DNA of 7,789 nt from CAYTES01 sp964436935 (lineage in GTDB: Bacteria > Patescibacteriota > Gracilibacteria > UBA1369 > UBA12473), in assembly GCA_964436935.1 (NCBI GenBank), contig CAYTES010000061.1:1-7789 (forward strand). Reading direction: 5' to 3'. The position numbers and the translations under genes were made by a program. Shown here one piece after another: positions 1 through 6,128 of this stretch (positions within the stretch are counted from its first letter, which is position 1; each line of letters begins with the position of its first letter). The notes under the pieces are model-generated. The model worked only from the letters and a program-made list of their open reading frames with translations. It was not told where the DNA came from and did not search any database.

Positions 1-46
1 AAATCAAAAGCCTCATGAGTCAAAAATTTGAGATTTTAAAGGCGGC

Positions 47-967
47 TTAGTATACATGGCCCGTTTTCCTTCGGCAATTTAACTTCGAATAAGCCCCATC
101 GGGTGGGAAAGCATATTGGGTATGTCCCAAGAAAGAATTAAAATCCCCCCCATACACCGGATGATTTATCCGATTTTTATAGTCCAAACTTTCCTTTTGA
201 ACTCCTTTTTGAGGATCATAATAGTAAAAATCTTTTTGCCTCCAGCCATGATCCAAAATTTTCCCTCTTTGCTGTTGATAATCATCCCCTTCTAATACCA
301 TTTTGATCATGCCGGTTTGGCCGTCGACATCTATTAAAATGGGTTTCACTTCTCCATCCGCCACCCCCATCGCCAAACCTTGGACCACAGCGATTTGGAT
401 ACGACTGGGATCAAAGGTGCTGTGGGAATGAACAAAAAAGGAGCGTTCTGCAGAGCCCCAGACCTGCTTTCTGGGAGCGCGCGGATCTCCGCTTGTACGA
501 ATCACTGTTGGTCCATAGTCCAATGCGTCGTAATCCTCAATATCCCCTTTTGAGGCCGCCATCCACTGAATCAAAACTCCTTTGGGTTCATCGGCCACAA
601 CGGCATCGTACGCTTTCAACATTCCTAGCGTGCTATAAAAACGGTTCGAGGGAGTAAAAAGAAGTGCCTCACTTCGATTTTTGCCGGGTGGTTCACGGTA
701 CGCCGAGGATCGGACTAAAAAAGGCTGCCCCTGATGGCCTTGGGTAAACTGATGAAATGCATAACGAAGTTGGACAGGTACTATTTTTTCTTTTGGAACT
801 CCAAATCCATTCGGGACCTGATAATGAGCTTCTTGCAAAGCCAATTCAGCCCTCATCTGTACGAGTTGCGCGACTCCCAAAACTTTAGTGCCATAGTGTT
901 CTTCAATCCATTCAGGAGGATCCGATTGAAACGATTCCAAAGACCGGATGTTGGGGGTTTCACTCAT
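47..967 (-). CDS. Stand-alone PEP synthase/PPDK N-terminal-like (ATP-grasp) protein
   Basis: The 306-residue protein resembles the nucleotide-binding N-terminal domain of phosphoenolpyruvate synthase and pyruvate phosphate dikinase. Visible signatures are the FLVRSSA..EPPG segment (residues 83-95, family pattern VRSSA.AED.PG), VLIQWM (131-136, family V.VQ.M) and IQIAVVQGLAMGVADGEVKP (190-209, family ..GLGE.VVSG.V.PD). The phosphohistidine swivel domain and the C-terminal PEP barrel of the full enzymes are missing, so it cannot carry out the complete PEP synthase reaction alone. No signal peptide or membrane segment is seen, so it is probably cytoplasmic. The ATG at 967 is chosen because AAGGTG lies 6 bases upstream; an in-frame GTG at 976 would overlap that site. 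It is the last gene of a minus-strand pair. The family call is by motif reading; catalytic activity and substrate are unknown. Confidence 0.75.
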   Translation of the reverse strand: MSETPNIRSLESFQSDPPEWIEEHYGTKVLGVAQLVQMRAELALQEAHYQVPNGFGVPKEKIVPVQLRYAFHQFTQGHQGQPFLVRSSAYREPPGKNRSEALLFTPSNRFYSTLGMLKAYDAVVADEPKGVLIQWMAASKGDIEDYDALDYGPTVIRTSGDPRAPRKQVWGSAERSFFVHSHSTFDPSRIQIAVVQGLAMGVADGEVKPILIDVDGQTGMIKMVLEGDDYQQQRGKILDHGWRQKDFYYYDPQKGVQKESLDYKNRINHPVYGGDFNSFLGHTQYAFPPDGAYSKLNCRRKTGHVY

Positions 968-996
968 GAAAATCACCTTATCTTATGTAAGGCTCA

Positions 997-1024
997 ACTA
1001 TAGCATTAAATCTTACCTCATCAA
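997..1024 (-). promoter_or_regulatory. Possible promoter of the ATP-grasp gene
   Basis: On the minus strand a TTGATG box (1019-1024) is followed after 16 bases by TATAGT (997-1002). The -35 box overlaps the stop codon of the upstream gene. The leader also contains CCTTA(7 nt)TAAGG, which could pair and cover the AAGG part of the ribosome site. This is box matching only; the two genes may equally be cotranscribed. Confidence 0.35.
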
Positions 1025-1356
1025 CTCACCATTCCCTCGTCCCATAACGGAATCACATCGATCGCCGGCTCCTCATAGGGATGCACGGCCCTCACCGCCT
1101 CGAGTACTCCCTTGAGGGCTTTCTTCTCGCACACCGTCTCGATCCGTTCTTCCTCCACCTCCTCAAACTTTCCCGGCTCACCAATGGTCGGATGGCTCCC
1201 TTTCAGCCCTCGAAATCGCCCCACTCCCCGAACCGAAAAAGAACATGAATCATAATTTCCGATATGCCCGGCCCCTGCCCCGGCCAATGCCGTACGAATA
1301 GCATCGGCGTGCGAGACATCGACATACACTACAATTTTGAAGTATCTGATTTTCAT
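1021..1356 (-). CDS. YqfO/NIF3-type CutA-like domain protein
   Basis: The 111-residue protein matches the small CutA-like ferredoxin-fold domain that is inserted in bacterial YqfO/NIF3 proteins and also occurs alone. Diagnostic stretches are KIVVYVDVSHADAIRTAL (7-24), GAGHIGNYDSCSFS (28-41), GSHPTIGEPGKFEEVEEERIET (53-74) and VHPYEEPAIDVIPL (91-104). The whole protein is just this domain; the metal-binding NIF3 half is absent. Such domains are thought to form oligomers, and their biochemical role is not settled. The ATG at 1356 is preferred because the domain begins there; an in-frame TTG at 1407 would add 17 residues of unlikely sequence. A GGGAG lies 16-18 bases upstream of the ATG, too far for a normal ribosome site. 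It precedes the ATP-grasp gene by 53 bases on the same strand. Confidence 0.85.
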   Translation of the reverse strand: MKIRYFKIVVYVDVSHADAIRTALAGAGAGHIGNYDSCSFSVRGVGRFRGLKGSHPTIGEPGKFEEVEEERIETVCEKKALKGVLEAVRAVHPYEEPAIDVIPLWDEGMVS

Positions 1357-1403
1357 ACCATTTGTTTCATTTCTCTCCCATTTTCGCTCATCCGCCGCTT
1401 TTA

Positions 1404-1418
1404 GCAACCCCGGGTTGC
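1404..1418. repeat. Perfect GC-rich inverted repeat
   Basis: GCAACCC-C-GGGTTGC forms 7-base arms around one base. It lies in the presumed 5' leader of the CutA-like gene, between the divergent genes. It could be an RNA hairpin or a binding site. No T-run follows on either strand, so it does not look like a terminator. Confidence 0.4.
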
Positions 1419-1448
1419 GCTACACTCTCTACTCGCCAAGGAGTTCTA

Positions 1449-1477
1449 TTGACATATTTTCTATTTTAATTTATTAA
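1449..1477 (+). promoter_or_regulatory. Promoter of the thrombospondin-repeat gene pair
   Basis: A perfect TTGACA (1449-1454) is separated by 17 bases of AT-rich DNA from TATTAA (1472-1477, 4 of 6 matches to TATAAT). Transcription would start near 1484, giving a leader of about 22 bases before the ATG at 1506. No Shine-Dalgarno sequence is visible in that leader. Confidence 0.55.
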
Positions 1478-1505
1478 TCACCCCTTGTTTCCTTAGTATT
1501 CCGCC

Positions 1506-2726
1506 ATGCGTTCTCCTTCTTCAAAAACTCACGCTTCCCGCCATTTGGATCGCGTTCTGGGAGGCATTGCATTGGTGGCGGTTGCCGGCCTGGGCGCTTA
1601 TAAACTCCACACCCCCCATCCGGTAGATAACCTTCCTCAGCCCGATTTATCCTCCCTCCTGTACCGTGCTGGAGACCTTCAATGTCCCCATCCGGGAGAC
1701 TTGGAAGCCGTGTGCCAAACCCGTGACCGATTCGACCTATGGATGTGTGAAAAACCCCTTGCCCCGCAACTGATTTTCGAAGGGCATGATGAGCGACACG
1801 ATCTCGATTGTGACGGCGTACCCGATACCACCGACAACTGCGAGGAAACCTTCAACCCGTCTCAATCGGATTCCAATGGAGATGGGAAGGGCGACGCCTG
1901 TGATTGGGATCAAGATGGAGCTCCGAATTCTCCCTACGACAAGGATGCCAACCCCTCCTATCATGTTCCCAAAAGCATCCCTTCTCAACGATGGGTTTCA
2001 GATTATCCCCAACACGGTCGGTTTGGCGATGACTTTCCCCCATCCAGCTTTGAATGGCAAAATAAAGGCCGTTACGTTCCGGATTATGATTTTTTCACGG
2101 GCGGATTTTATTATGAGAGGTACGACGACTGCCCCACTTTCTACGATCCGAATCCTGTGAAGTATGACTTCAACTGCAATGGGGTTACCGATGGAGAAGA
2201 AGATAAGGATAACGATGGAACGGACAATGATCACGATAATTGTCGTGAAATTCCCAACCCTGACCAAAAAGATGCAGATGGGGATGGATGGGGCAACGCC
2301 TGCGACGAGTATTTCAATCCGGACCGAGACAAAGATGGATGGGAGGATACTGAAGATGTGCGTCCCGACGATCCTCAAGAACCCCAACGAAGCCGTGAGC
2401 GTTTTGAAGCAATGATCCGTGAAATTTATGGTGATGCCTCGATCTACTTTTCGCCTTACTCAAGGCATGTGGAAGCTGAAATTCGACATTACGGGATTTT
2501 CCTCGAAGAAAACTCCGTCCCTTTCCGCAAGGTAACCATTGATTGTGGAAGGTTGGACCAACTGGTGAATACGCAGCCTTTCATGTCCGCCTGCATGATT
2601 CTCCTGCACAACCCCACCTCCTACTCCAACGGAGACCCCGACTGCCCAAAAACTCAATTTTTTACCCGAGGATATTTCCCGTCTTCGGAGCAACTGCGAC
2701 GTCTGAAATATTGTACGGCGCAATAA
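1506..2726 (+). CDS. Exported/membrane-anchored thrombospondin type 3 repeat protein (first paralogue)
   Basis: The 406-residue protein has a basic N-terminus and one hydrophobic helix (about 16-33), so it is probably an uncleaved anchor or signal with the rest outside the cytoplasm. Calcium-binding thrombospondin type 3 motifs follow: DLDCDGVPDTTDNC (99-112), SDSNGDGKGDACD (121-133), DFNCNGVTDGEEDKDNDG (221-238), DADGDGWGNACD (256-267) and DRDKDGWED (273-281). Aspartates at alternate positions around DG are the expected calcium ligands, and paired cysteines probably form disulfides. A non-repeat insert (about 141-208) separates two repeat blocks. Residues 310-406 form a domain with C347, C363, C380 and C403 that I do not recognise, but it recurs in the next gene. 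Fourteen cysteines in total suggest an oxidised extracellular fold. It is followed after 27 bases by its paralogue. Adhesion or cell-surface structure is a guess; nothing shows an enzyme. Confidence 0.85.
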   Translation: MRSPSSKTHASRHLDRVLGGIALVAVAGLGAYKLHTPHPVDNLPQPDLSSLLYRAGDLQCPHPGDLEAVCQTRDRFDLWMCEKPLAPQLIFEGHDERHDLDCDGVPDTTDNCEETFNPSQSDSNGDGKGDACDWDQDGAPNSPYDKDANPSYHVPKSIPSQRWVSDYPQHGRFGDDFPPSSFEWQNKGRYVPDYDFFTGGFYYERYDDCPTFYDPNPVKYDFNCNGVTDGEEDKDNDGTDNDHDNCREIPNPDQKDADGDGWGNACDEYFNPDRDKDGWEDTEDVRPDDPQEPQRSRERFEAMIREIYGDASIYFSPYSRHVEAEIRHYGIFLEENSVPFRKVTIDCGRLDQLVNTQPFMSACMILLHNPTSYSNGDPDCPKTQFFTRGYFPSSEQLRRLKYCTAQ

Positions 2727-2753
2727 CTATATCCTTTTTAAATTTCTCCTATT

Positions 2754-4334
2754 ATGCGTCCCCATCTTGACTCCTCCGGATTTCAATCGACTCACCGGGT
2801 TCGACGCCTTCCTGCGCTCGCCCTGGCGGCTTTGGCCGGCCTGGACGGCGCTGCCTCGCTCATCGGGTGTAAAATGAATACCGATCAAGATCGAGACGGA
2901 ATTTATGATACGATCGATAACTGCCCCCAGGATTACAATCCCAAACAAAGTGACTCGAATCAAGATGGACGAGGGGACGAGTGCGATCCTATGACTCGCA
3001 CCCTATATCGCCAGGAGCCTGAGGGTCTGGAAATTTGCCCTCGTCGAGCCGACTTTGATTTTTCGAATGCGATTCGAGACATTCAGTACCGTTTCGACCT
3101 CTGGCGATGCGAAAATCCGACACCGCCATGGGCAGAGGCGTATGAAGATGGGGACTGTGATGGGGTTCCCACTTCAAGCGATGTTTGTCCCGAAATGTAC
3201 GATCCGGAGCAAGTCGATACCAATGGAGATGGCTTGGGCGATGTATGTGACCCCGATGGAGATGGGATAGTGAGTGATCCGGAATCAGCTGAATACAAAG
3301 TGCCGCTCATTCACCCGGTTCAAAAACCCTGGAGCGAGCGGAGCCGAGTAAATCCGCTCACCCTTTATCCGGATTTACGGGGAAAGTATTATGGCTCTGT
3401 CGAATACCGAGCGTGGTATAACCCTCGTTATGTATCCGTTCCCTGGATCAACCAAAACTTTAATGCCAGCTATTTTTCCCCGGGAGATTATTTGAGAGAA
3501 AACCGATATGATCATTGCCCGAATTTGTATGACCCGCAGCAGTATTTTTACACTCATGATAAAACTCCGGGCCTTGATAAAAGTAATCCCAGACAGTGGG
3601 TCGAATGGCCTTCGTCTAAACCCTATTTGGATTTGGACTGCAATGGCATTGCCTATCGATTCGAAGACGCCGACAAAGACCGCATTTTGAATGGAAAAGA
3701 CAACTGCGTGGATGTAGCCAATGAACATCAACTCGATTTTGATCGGGATGGCATGGGCGATGCCTGTGATAAGGATAAAGATAATGATGGTTATTTTGAT
3801 GCCGCGGATTGGGTTCCTGCCTGGTACGTCAAGGATTATCGGCCTTATAATAGAGGAGAACTGGAACAAACGCTGACGCATTTAAGCGAGCTTTTGGCAG
3901 CTCGCTATCCCCAGATTAGACCGCATCTCCCAGGTGAAGGGCACACCTGGTTTTCTGTGAACTTCTCCGAGGACATGAGCATGCCCTTTGAGTCGATGAC
4001 GATCGACTGTAAAGGAGCCGAAAAGCGGTTAGGCATGGCTGACCCAAGCACTCACTGCACCGCTACATTATCGACAAAGGTCACCGAAAATGGAAATATG
4101 TTTTGTCCTCCGAATTGGCCGGTGAATTACGGTCATTTCCTCACGATCGAAGAACTCCAAACGGTTCCGATTTGCGTGGGAAAAGCGGTGGTTGTCCACC
4201 CAGAACCCGACAATCCGGATGGGGAGGGGCCCCGCGTTGTACGCGTCTATCAGGATCGGCTGAGGTATGAATTGAATCAAATACTAATAGAACTGGATTC
4301 CTTGAAGCAAGAATTGCGCTCCCAGAGACCTTAA
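2754..4334 (+). CDS. Putative lipoprotein with thrombospondin type 3 repeats (second paralogue)
   Basis: The 526-residue protein starts with a basic and hydrophobic stretch ending in LIGC (36-39), which fits a lipobox with C39 as lipidated cysteine, although D31 inside the hydrophobic part is unusual. A thrombospondin type 3 repeat follows at once (43-78), then DGDCDGVPTSSDVC to DPDGDG (132-171) and DLDCNG to DKDNDGYFD (293-349). Sequence shared with the upstream protein includes RFDLW.CE (113-120), RYD.CP..YDP (251-261) and the C-terminal domain with TIDC (C419), C435, C451 and C474. It differs in an extra first repeat, a larger aromatic-rich insert (about 181-250) and a tail (475-526) ending in a heptad-like helix. 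The 27-base gap to the upstream gene implies one transcript; no ribosome site is seen before the ATG. The end lies 4 bases from a convergent tRNA gene. Function unknown; surface location inferred. Confidence 0.85.
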   Translation: MRPHLDSSGFQSTHRVRRLPALALAALAGLDGAASLIGCKMNTDQDRDGIYDTIDNCPQDYNPKQSDSNQDGRGDECDPMTRTLYRQEPEGLEICPRRADFDFSNAIRDIQYRFDLWRCENPTPPWAEAYEDGDCDGVPTSSDVCPEMYDPEQVDTNGDGLGDVCDPDGDGIVSDPESAEYKVPLIHPVQKPWSERSRVNPLTLYPDLRGKYYGSVEYRAWYNPRYVSVPWINQNFNASYFSPGDYLRENRYDHCPNLYDPQQYFYTHDKTPGLDKSNPRQWVEWPSSKPYLDLDCNGIAYRFEDADKDRILNGKDNCVDVANEHQLDFDRDGMGDACDKDKDNDGYFDAADWVPAWYVKDYRPYNRGELEQTLTHLSELLAARYPQIRPHLPGEGHTWFSVNFSEDMSMPFESMTIDCKGAEKRLGMADPSTHCTATLSTKVTENGNMFCPPNWPVNYGHFLTIEELQTVPICVGKAVVVHPEPDNPDGEGPRVVRVYQDRLRYELNQILIELDSLKQELRSQRP

Positions 4335-4338
4335 TGAC

Positions 4339-4413
4339 TGGAGCCGAGAATGGGATTTGAACCCACGACCTACGCGTTACGAATGCGTCGCTCTACCCCT
4401 GAGCTATCTCGGC
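4339..4413 (-). tRNA. tRNA-Thr (anticodon CGT)
   Basis: A complete cloverleaf reads on the minus strand: acceptor GCCGAGA/TCTCGGC, D arm GCTC/GAGC with GGGG in the loop, anticodon loop TTCGTAA (CGT, reads ACG), T arm GTGGG-TTCAAAT-CCCAT, discriminator T and encoded CCA. The anticodon stem ACGCA/CGCGT has an A31-C39 mismatch next to the loop. No convincing promoter box was found upstream. The neighbouring plus-strand gene ends 4 bases away. Confidence 0.95.
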
Positions 4414-4421
4414 ATGCGGAA

Positions 4422-4433
4422 GGGGGAACCCCC
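4422..4433. repeat. GGGGG-AA-CCCCC palindrome upstream of tRNA-Thr
   Basis: A perfect 12-base palindrome sits 8 bases upstream of the 5' end of tRNA-Thr. It would fall in the leader of the precursor or in its initial transcribed region. With the inverted repeats at 4446-4515 it is part of a 197-base stretch (4414-4610) in which I see no convincing gene. Confidence 0.4.
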
Positions 4434-4445
4434 TACATGGTTTTC

Positions 4446-4515
4446 GATGAAATACTCTTCGCTTAACTTCGTCCCGCCTGAGGCGGGTTACACCGTGGAG
4501 ATCAAATATTTCATC
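4446..4515. repeat. Nested inverted repeat element
   Basis: Outer arms GATGAAATA (4446-4454) and TATTTCATC (4507-4515) are perfect complements. Near the centre lies the hairpin CCCGCC-TGA-GGCGGG (4473-4487). The 70-base unit could be a small palindromic repeat of the REP/MITE kind or a structured RNA. There is no T-run directly after the GC-rich stem on either strand, so an ordinary terminator is unlikely. A genome-wide copy number would tell which; I see only one copy here. The stretch 4516-4610 is AT-rich and holds no gene I can support. Confidence 0.45.
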
Positions 4516-4610
4516 TCATTATTTAAAAAAAAACAATTTTATATTCCAAAGGACAACCAAATACTGTGGCACTATTTTAGAGTGTGATGAAAGACTTTTC
4601 AATAGCACAA

Positions 4611-4883
4611 TCATCCTCCATACACTTCGTCATGCGTTCCTATGTCAAAAAAAATGACGATCTCATCTTCACAACGAAAAATAGCCCTCAAATCGTAACC
4701 TATCACGATAGCCCTATATCCTTTTAATTTCCCTTTAAGGTTATGATTTTTGAGAGATGGGTCTAATGGATTTCTTTCAAAAAGTTTTAGTTTTTCATGA
4801 ATCACTGATTTTAATTTCTCACTATTTTTTACGAGTTTTTTATAAGATTTTCTAAAATGAGGAGTAAAAACAACTTTTATCAT
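4611..4883 (-). CDS. RelE/YafQ-family mRNA interferase toxin
   Basis: The 90-residue basic protein is of normal length for type II toxins of the RelE/StbE/YafQ group, which cut mRNA in the translating ribosome. Visible family features are F6TPHFRKSYKKL near the start, LKNHNLKG (44-51, with H47 at the place of YafQ H50), YDLRAIF (63-69) and the C-terminal IGTHDEVYG (81-89, H84 corresponding to the YafQ C-terminal histidine). It overlaps the antitoxin by ATGA, so translation is coupled; GAGGA abuts its ATG. The domain looks intact, so the toxin should be active when free. Its base composition is more AT-rich than the genes to the left, which fits a transferred module. Target codon preference cannot be read from the sequence. 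Confidence 0.88.
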   Translation of the reverse strand: MIKVVFTPHFRKSYKKLVKNSEKLKSVIHEKLKLFERNPLDPSLKNHNLKGKLKGYRAIVIGYDLRAIFRCEDEIVIFFDIGTHDEVYGG

Positions 4884-5164
4884 TCCTCTAAAGTTTTAAG
4901 AGCACCTGCCATAGCGGTTTCCATTTTTAAATGACCTGATTTATAAAGCTTTTCCCCAGCCTGAATTGAGGCATAAATTCGGCTCTCTTCCTGCTGAGTA
5001 AAGCCATTTTCTGTAAGTGCCAAATGTTCTTCTTGTTCACTGAATTGGATTAAACTCATCTTGATATAGCTTGTCACGTTAAGACCTTTTGAAAGGGCAA
5101 TACGTTTCAGTTTTTCTTTTAACGATGGATCCACTTTGATTTGAATCAATGACGAAGAAGACAT
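4880..5164 (-). CDS. RelB/DinJ-like ribbon-helix-helix antitoxin
   Basis: The 94-residue acidic protein precedes and overlaps the toxin, the usual order for RelBE-type modules. The N-terminus IQIKVDPSLKEKLKRIALSKGLNVTSYI (7-34) fits a ribbon-helix-helix DNA-binding fold: a short strand with alternating residues, then two helices. The C-terminal part (about 45-94) would wrap around and neutralise the toxin. It should bind the palindrome array just upstream, repressing the operon alone and more tightly with toxin. The ATG at 5164 has no strong ribosome site (AATAGA only). The gene starts 56 bases after the lexA stop on the same strand but has its own good promoter. The family is clear from context and fold pattern; the exact subfamily is not. 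Confidence 0.82.
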   Translation of the reverse strand: MSSSSLIQIKVDPSLKEKLKRIALSKGLNVTSYIKMSLIQFSEQEEHLALTENGFTQQEESRIYASIQAGEKLYKSGHLKMETAMAGALKTLEE

Positions 5165-5182
5165 TCTATTATAATTTTAATT

Positions 5183-5221
5183 ATATTCTTTTTATATTCT
5201 ATCAATATTCTATTAGAATAT
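5183..5221. promoter_or_regulatory. Phased operator array of the toxin-antitoxin operon
   Basis: ATATTCT occurs at 5183, 5194 and 5205, exactly 11 bases apart, and the last copy is the left half of the perfect palindrome ATATTCTATTAGAATAT (5205-5221). A shorter ATTCT lies at 5163, 22 bases before the ATTCT of the first copy. Copies on one face of the helix suit cooperative binding of ribbon-helix-helix dimers. The palindrome shares one base with the lexA stop codon. Confidence 0.65.
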
Positions 5222-5224
5222 CAA
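5196..5224 (-). promoter_or_regulatory. Toxin-antitoxin operon promoter
   Basis: On the minus strand TTGATA (5219-5224) and TAGAAT (5196-5201) are separated by exactly 17 bases, each box matching the consensus at 5 of 6 places. The operator palindrome fills the spacer, so bound antitoxin would block RNA polymerase. Transcription would start near 5189, about 25 bases before the antitoxin ATG. The -35 box overlaps the end of lexA. Confidence 0.6.
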
Positions 5225-5838
5225 TAATTCCGCACGAGCCCCGTCACCACACCCTGAATTTCAAGCGTTTGCTCCGGATAAATATTTTCATATTCTGGAT
5301 TTTCAGCCTTTAAATAAACGTTTTTCCCCTCTTCAACGTACCGCTTTACGGTATTTTCTCCATCCACCAATGCCACCACTACATCCCCACTGCGTGGAAC
5401 TTGATCCGGTGCCACAATCACCATATCGCCTTCATGAATTCCCGCATTGATCATGCTATTGCCGGTCACTCGCAATAAAAAAGAGCCTTTCGTAGCTTTC
5501 ATAAAACCTTTCCCCACCTCGAAAACACCTAAAATATTTTCTTCCGCCATCACAGGACCTCCAGCGGGAATGGTTCCCAAAAGAGGAATTTTAATGAGCT
5601 CGGCCGCGGCTTCGAATTGTTGTTTAATCGAAGTAAGCTGCTTGATTCCACGCGGAGTATCCGCCTTCTCAATATAACCTTTTTCCTCAAGGGCTTTTAA
5701 ATGCTTCAGAATACTATTATCGGAACTCACTCCAAAATACTCCCGCATCTCACGAAGCGTTGGAGAGGCTCCATTCTCCCACTGATACTGCTCAATAAAG
5801 GTGAGTAACTTTTGCTGTTTTTCGGTTAAACTTTCCAT
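5221..5838 (-). CDS. lexA: LexA, SOS-response repressor and self-cleaving peptidase
   Basis: The 205-residue protein has normal LexA length and layout. Residues 1-68 form the winged helix DNA-binding domain (MESLTEKQQKLLTFIEQY, then the ASPTLREMREYFGVSS recognition region). The peptidase domain follows with the cleavage site A92-G93 in TIPAGGPV, the catalytic serine S128 in VTGNSM and the catalytic lysine K165 in NTVKRY. It should repress SOS genes until RecA-ssDNA triggers self-cleavage. The ATG at 5838 lies 17 bases after the stop of a small membrane-protein gene, implying one transcript; no ribosome site precedes it. The probable operator is the palindrome at 6135-6152 in the promoter of this operon. 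The same nine bases, GGTGAGTAA, recur inside its own coding region at 5800-5808. All catalytic residues are present. Confidence 0.96.
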   Translation of the reverse strand: MESLTEKQQKLLTFIEQYQWENGASPTLREMREYFGVSSDNSILKHLKALEEKGYIEKADTPRGIKQLTSIKQQFEAAAELIKIPLLGTIPAGGPVMAEENILGVFEVGKGFMKATKGSFLLRVTGNSMINAGIHEGDMVIVAPDQVPRSGDVVVALVDGENTVKRYVEEGKNVYLKAENPEYENIYPEQTLEIQGVVTGLVRNY

Positions 5839-5855
5839 AGAAATGAACAGGTAAA

Positions 5856-6023
5856 TTATTGAAATAAGCGGACTTTGCCCCGACGAGATTGCGTCAGTTG
5901 ACGACGATGTCTCTCCGCATACTGATGCCTCAAAACGGAACGACGATAGTAATTATTATAGGAGCGCCAGGTCAAATACCCGGCGATAAAAGTCATCCAA
6001 TACATCAAGAAAAAAATTTTCAT
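5856..6023 (-). CDS. Small membrane protein cotranscribed with lexA
   Basis: A 55-residue reading frame that is easy to miss because of its size. One hydrophobic helix (MKIFFLMYWMTFIAGYLTW, 1-19) is followed by a strongly basic tail (20-55) with 11 Arg/Lys and only one acidic residue, E37. The positive-inside rule places the tail in the cytoplasm. I recognise no family. It lies between the putative LexA-controlled promoter and lexA, 17 bases before lexA, so it should rise with LexA during DNA damage. SOS regulons commonly contain tiny membrane-anchored division inhibitors (YneA in Bacillus, SidA in Caulobacter); a similar role is inferred from position and shape only. No Shine-Dalgarno precedes the ATG; the leader there is pyrimidine-rich. 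Confidence 0.6.
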   Translation of the reverse strand: MKIFFLMYWMTFIAGYLTWRSYNNYYRRSVLRHQYAERHRRQLTQSRRGKVRLFQ

Positions 6024-6031
6024 AAAAAGAA

Positions 6032-6058
6032 GGTGAGTAAATAATTGACCTATTTACT
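6032..6058. promoter_or_regulatory. Second operator-like site in the lexA operon leader
   Basis: GGTGAGTAA (6032-6040) repeats exactly one half of the main palindrome and is followed by ATAATTGACC, giving an imperfect dyad GGTGAGTAA..TTGACC with one extra base. It overlaps a second inverted repeat, AGTAAATA(7 nt)TATTTACT (6036-6058). It ends before the small membrane-protein start at 6023, so a bound protein could block elongation or a second start. Confidence 0.45.
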
Positions 6059-6075
6059 TTAAAATAGAATTTCAT

Positions 6076-6115
6076 GAAGTAGTGCTGGTTCGGGCCCTTC
6101 TAAACCCACTACTTC
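6076..6115 (-). ncRNA. Strong leader hairpin in the lexA operon 5' UTR
   Basis: GAAGTAGTG (6076-6084) and CACTACTTC (6107-6115) are perfect complements; after a two-base bulge the stem continues with GGTT/AACC, closing a 12-base loop that contains the self-complementary GGGCCC. In a minus-strand transcript starting near 6122 this lies at the very 5' end. A role in transcript stability or pairing between leaders through the loop is possible. No T-run follows, so it is not a simple terminator. No known riboswitch is recognised. Confidence 0.4.
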
Positions 6116-6128
6116 CGAAGACAAATGC

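Noticed and set aside
1..46. Terminator after the ATP-grasp gene
   Set aside because: There is a CTCATGAG palindrome at 12-19 and a GGCTTTT on the minus strand, but no stem with a proper loop followed by a T-run.
734..1003. 89-codon plus-strand frame opposite the ATP-grasp gene
   Set aside because: It is fully antisense to a gene with recognisable motifs and has no family features.
1998..2387. 129-codon minus-strand frame rich in Ile and Val
   Set aside because: The hydrophobic run is the reverse reading of Asp-rich repeat codons (GAT/GAC give ATC/GTC), so it is an artefact of the calcium-repeat gene; the same holds for 3375-3881.
4357..4587. 76-codon plus-strand frame across tRNA-Thr and the inverted repeats
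   Set aside because: It starts inside the antisense tRNA and reads through palindromic non-coding DNA; no domain is visible.
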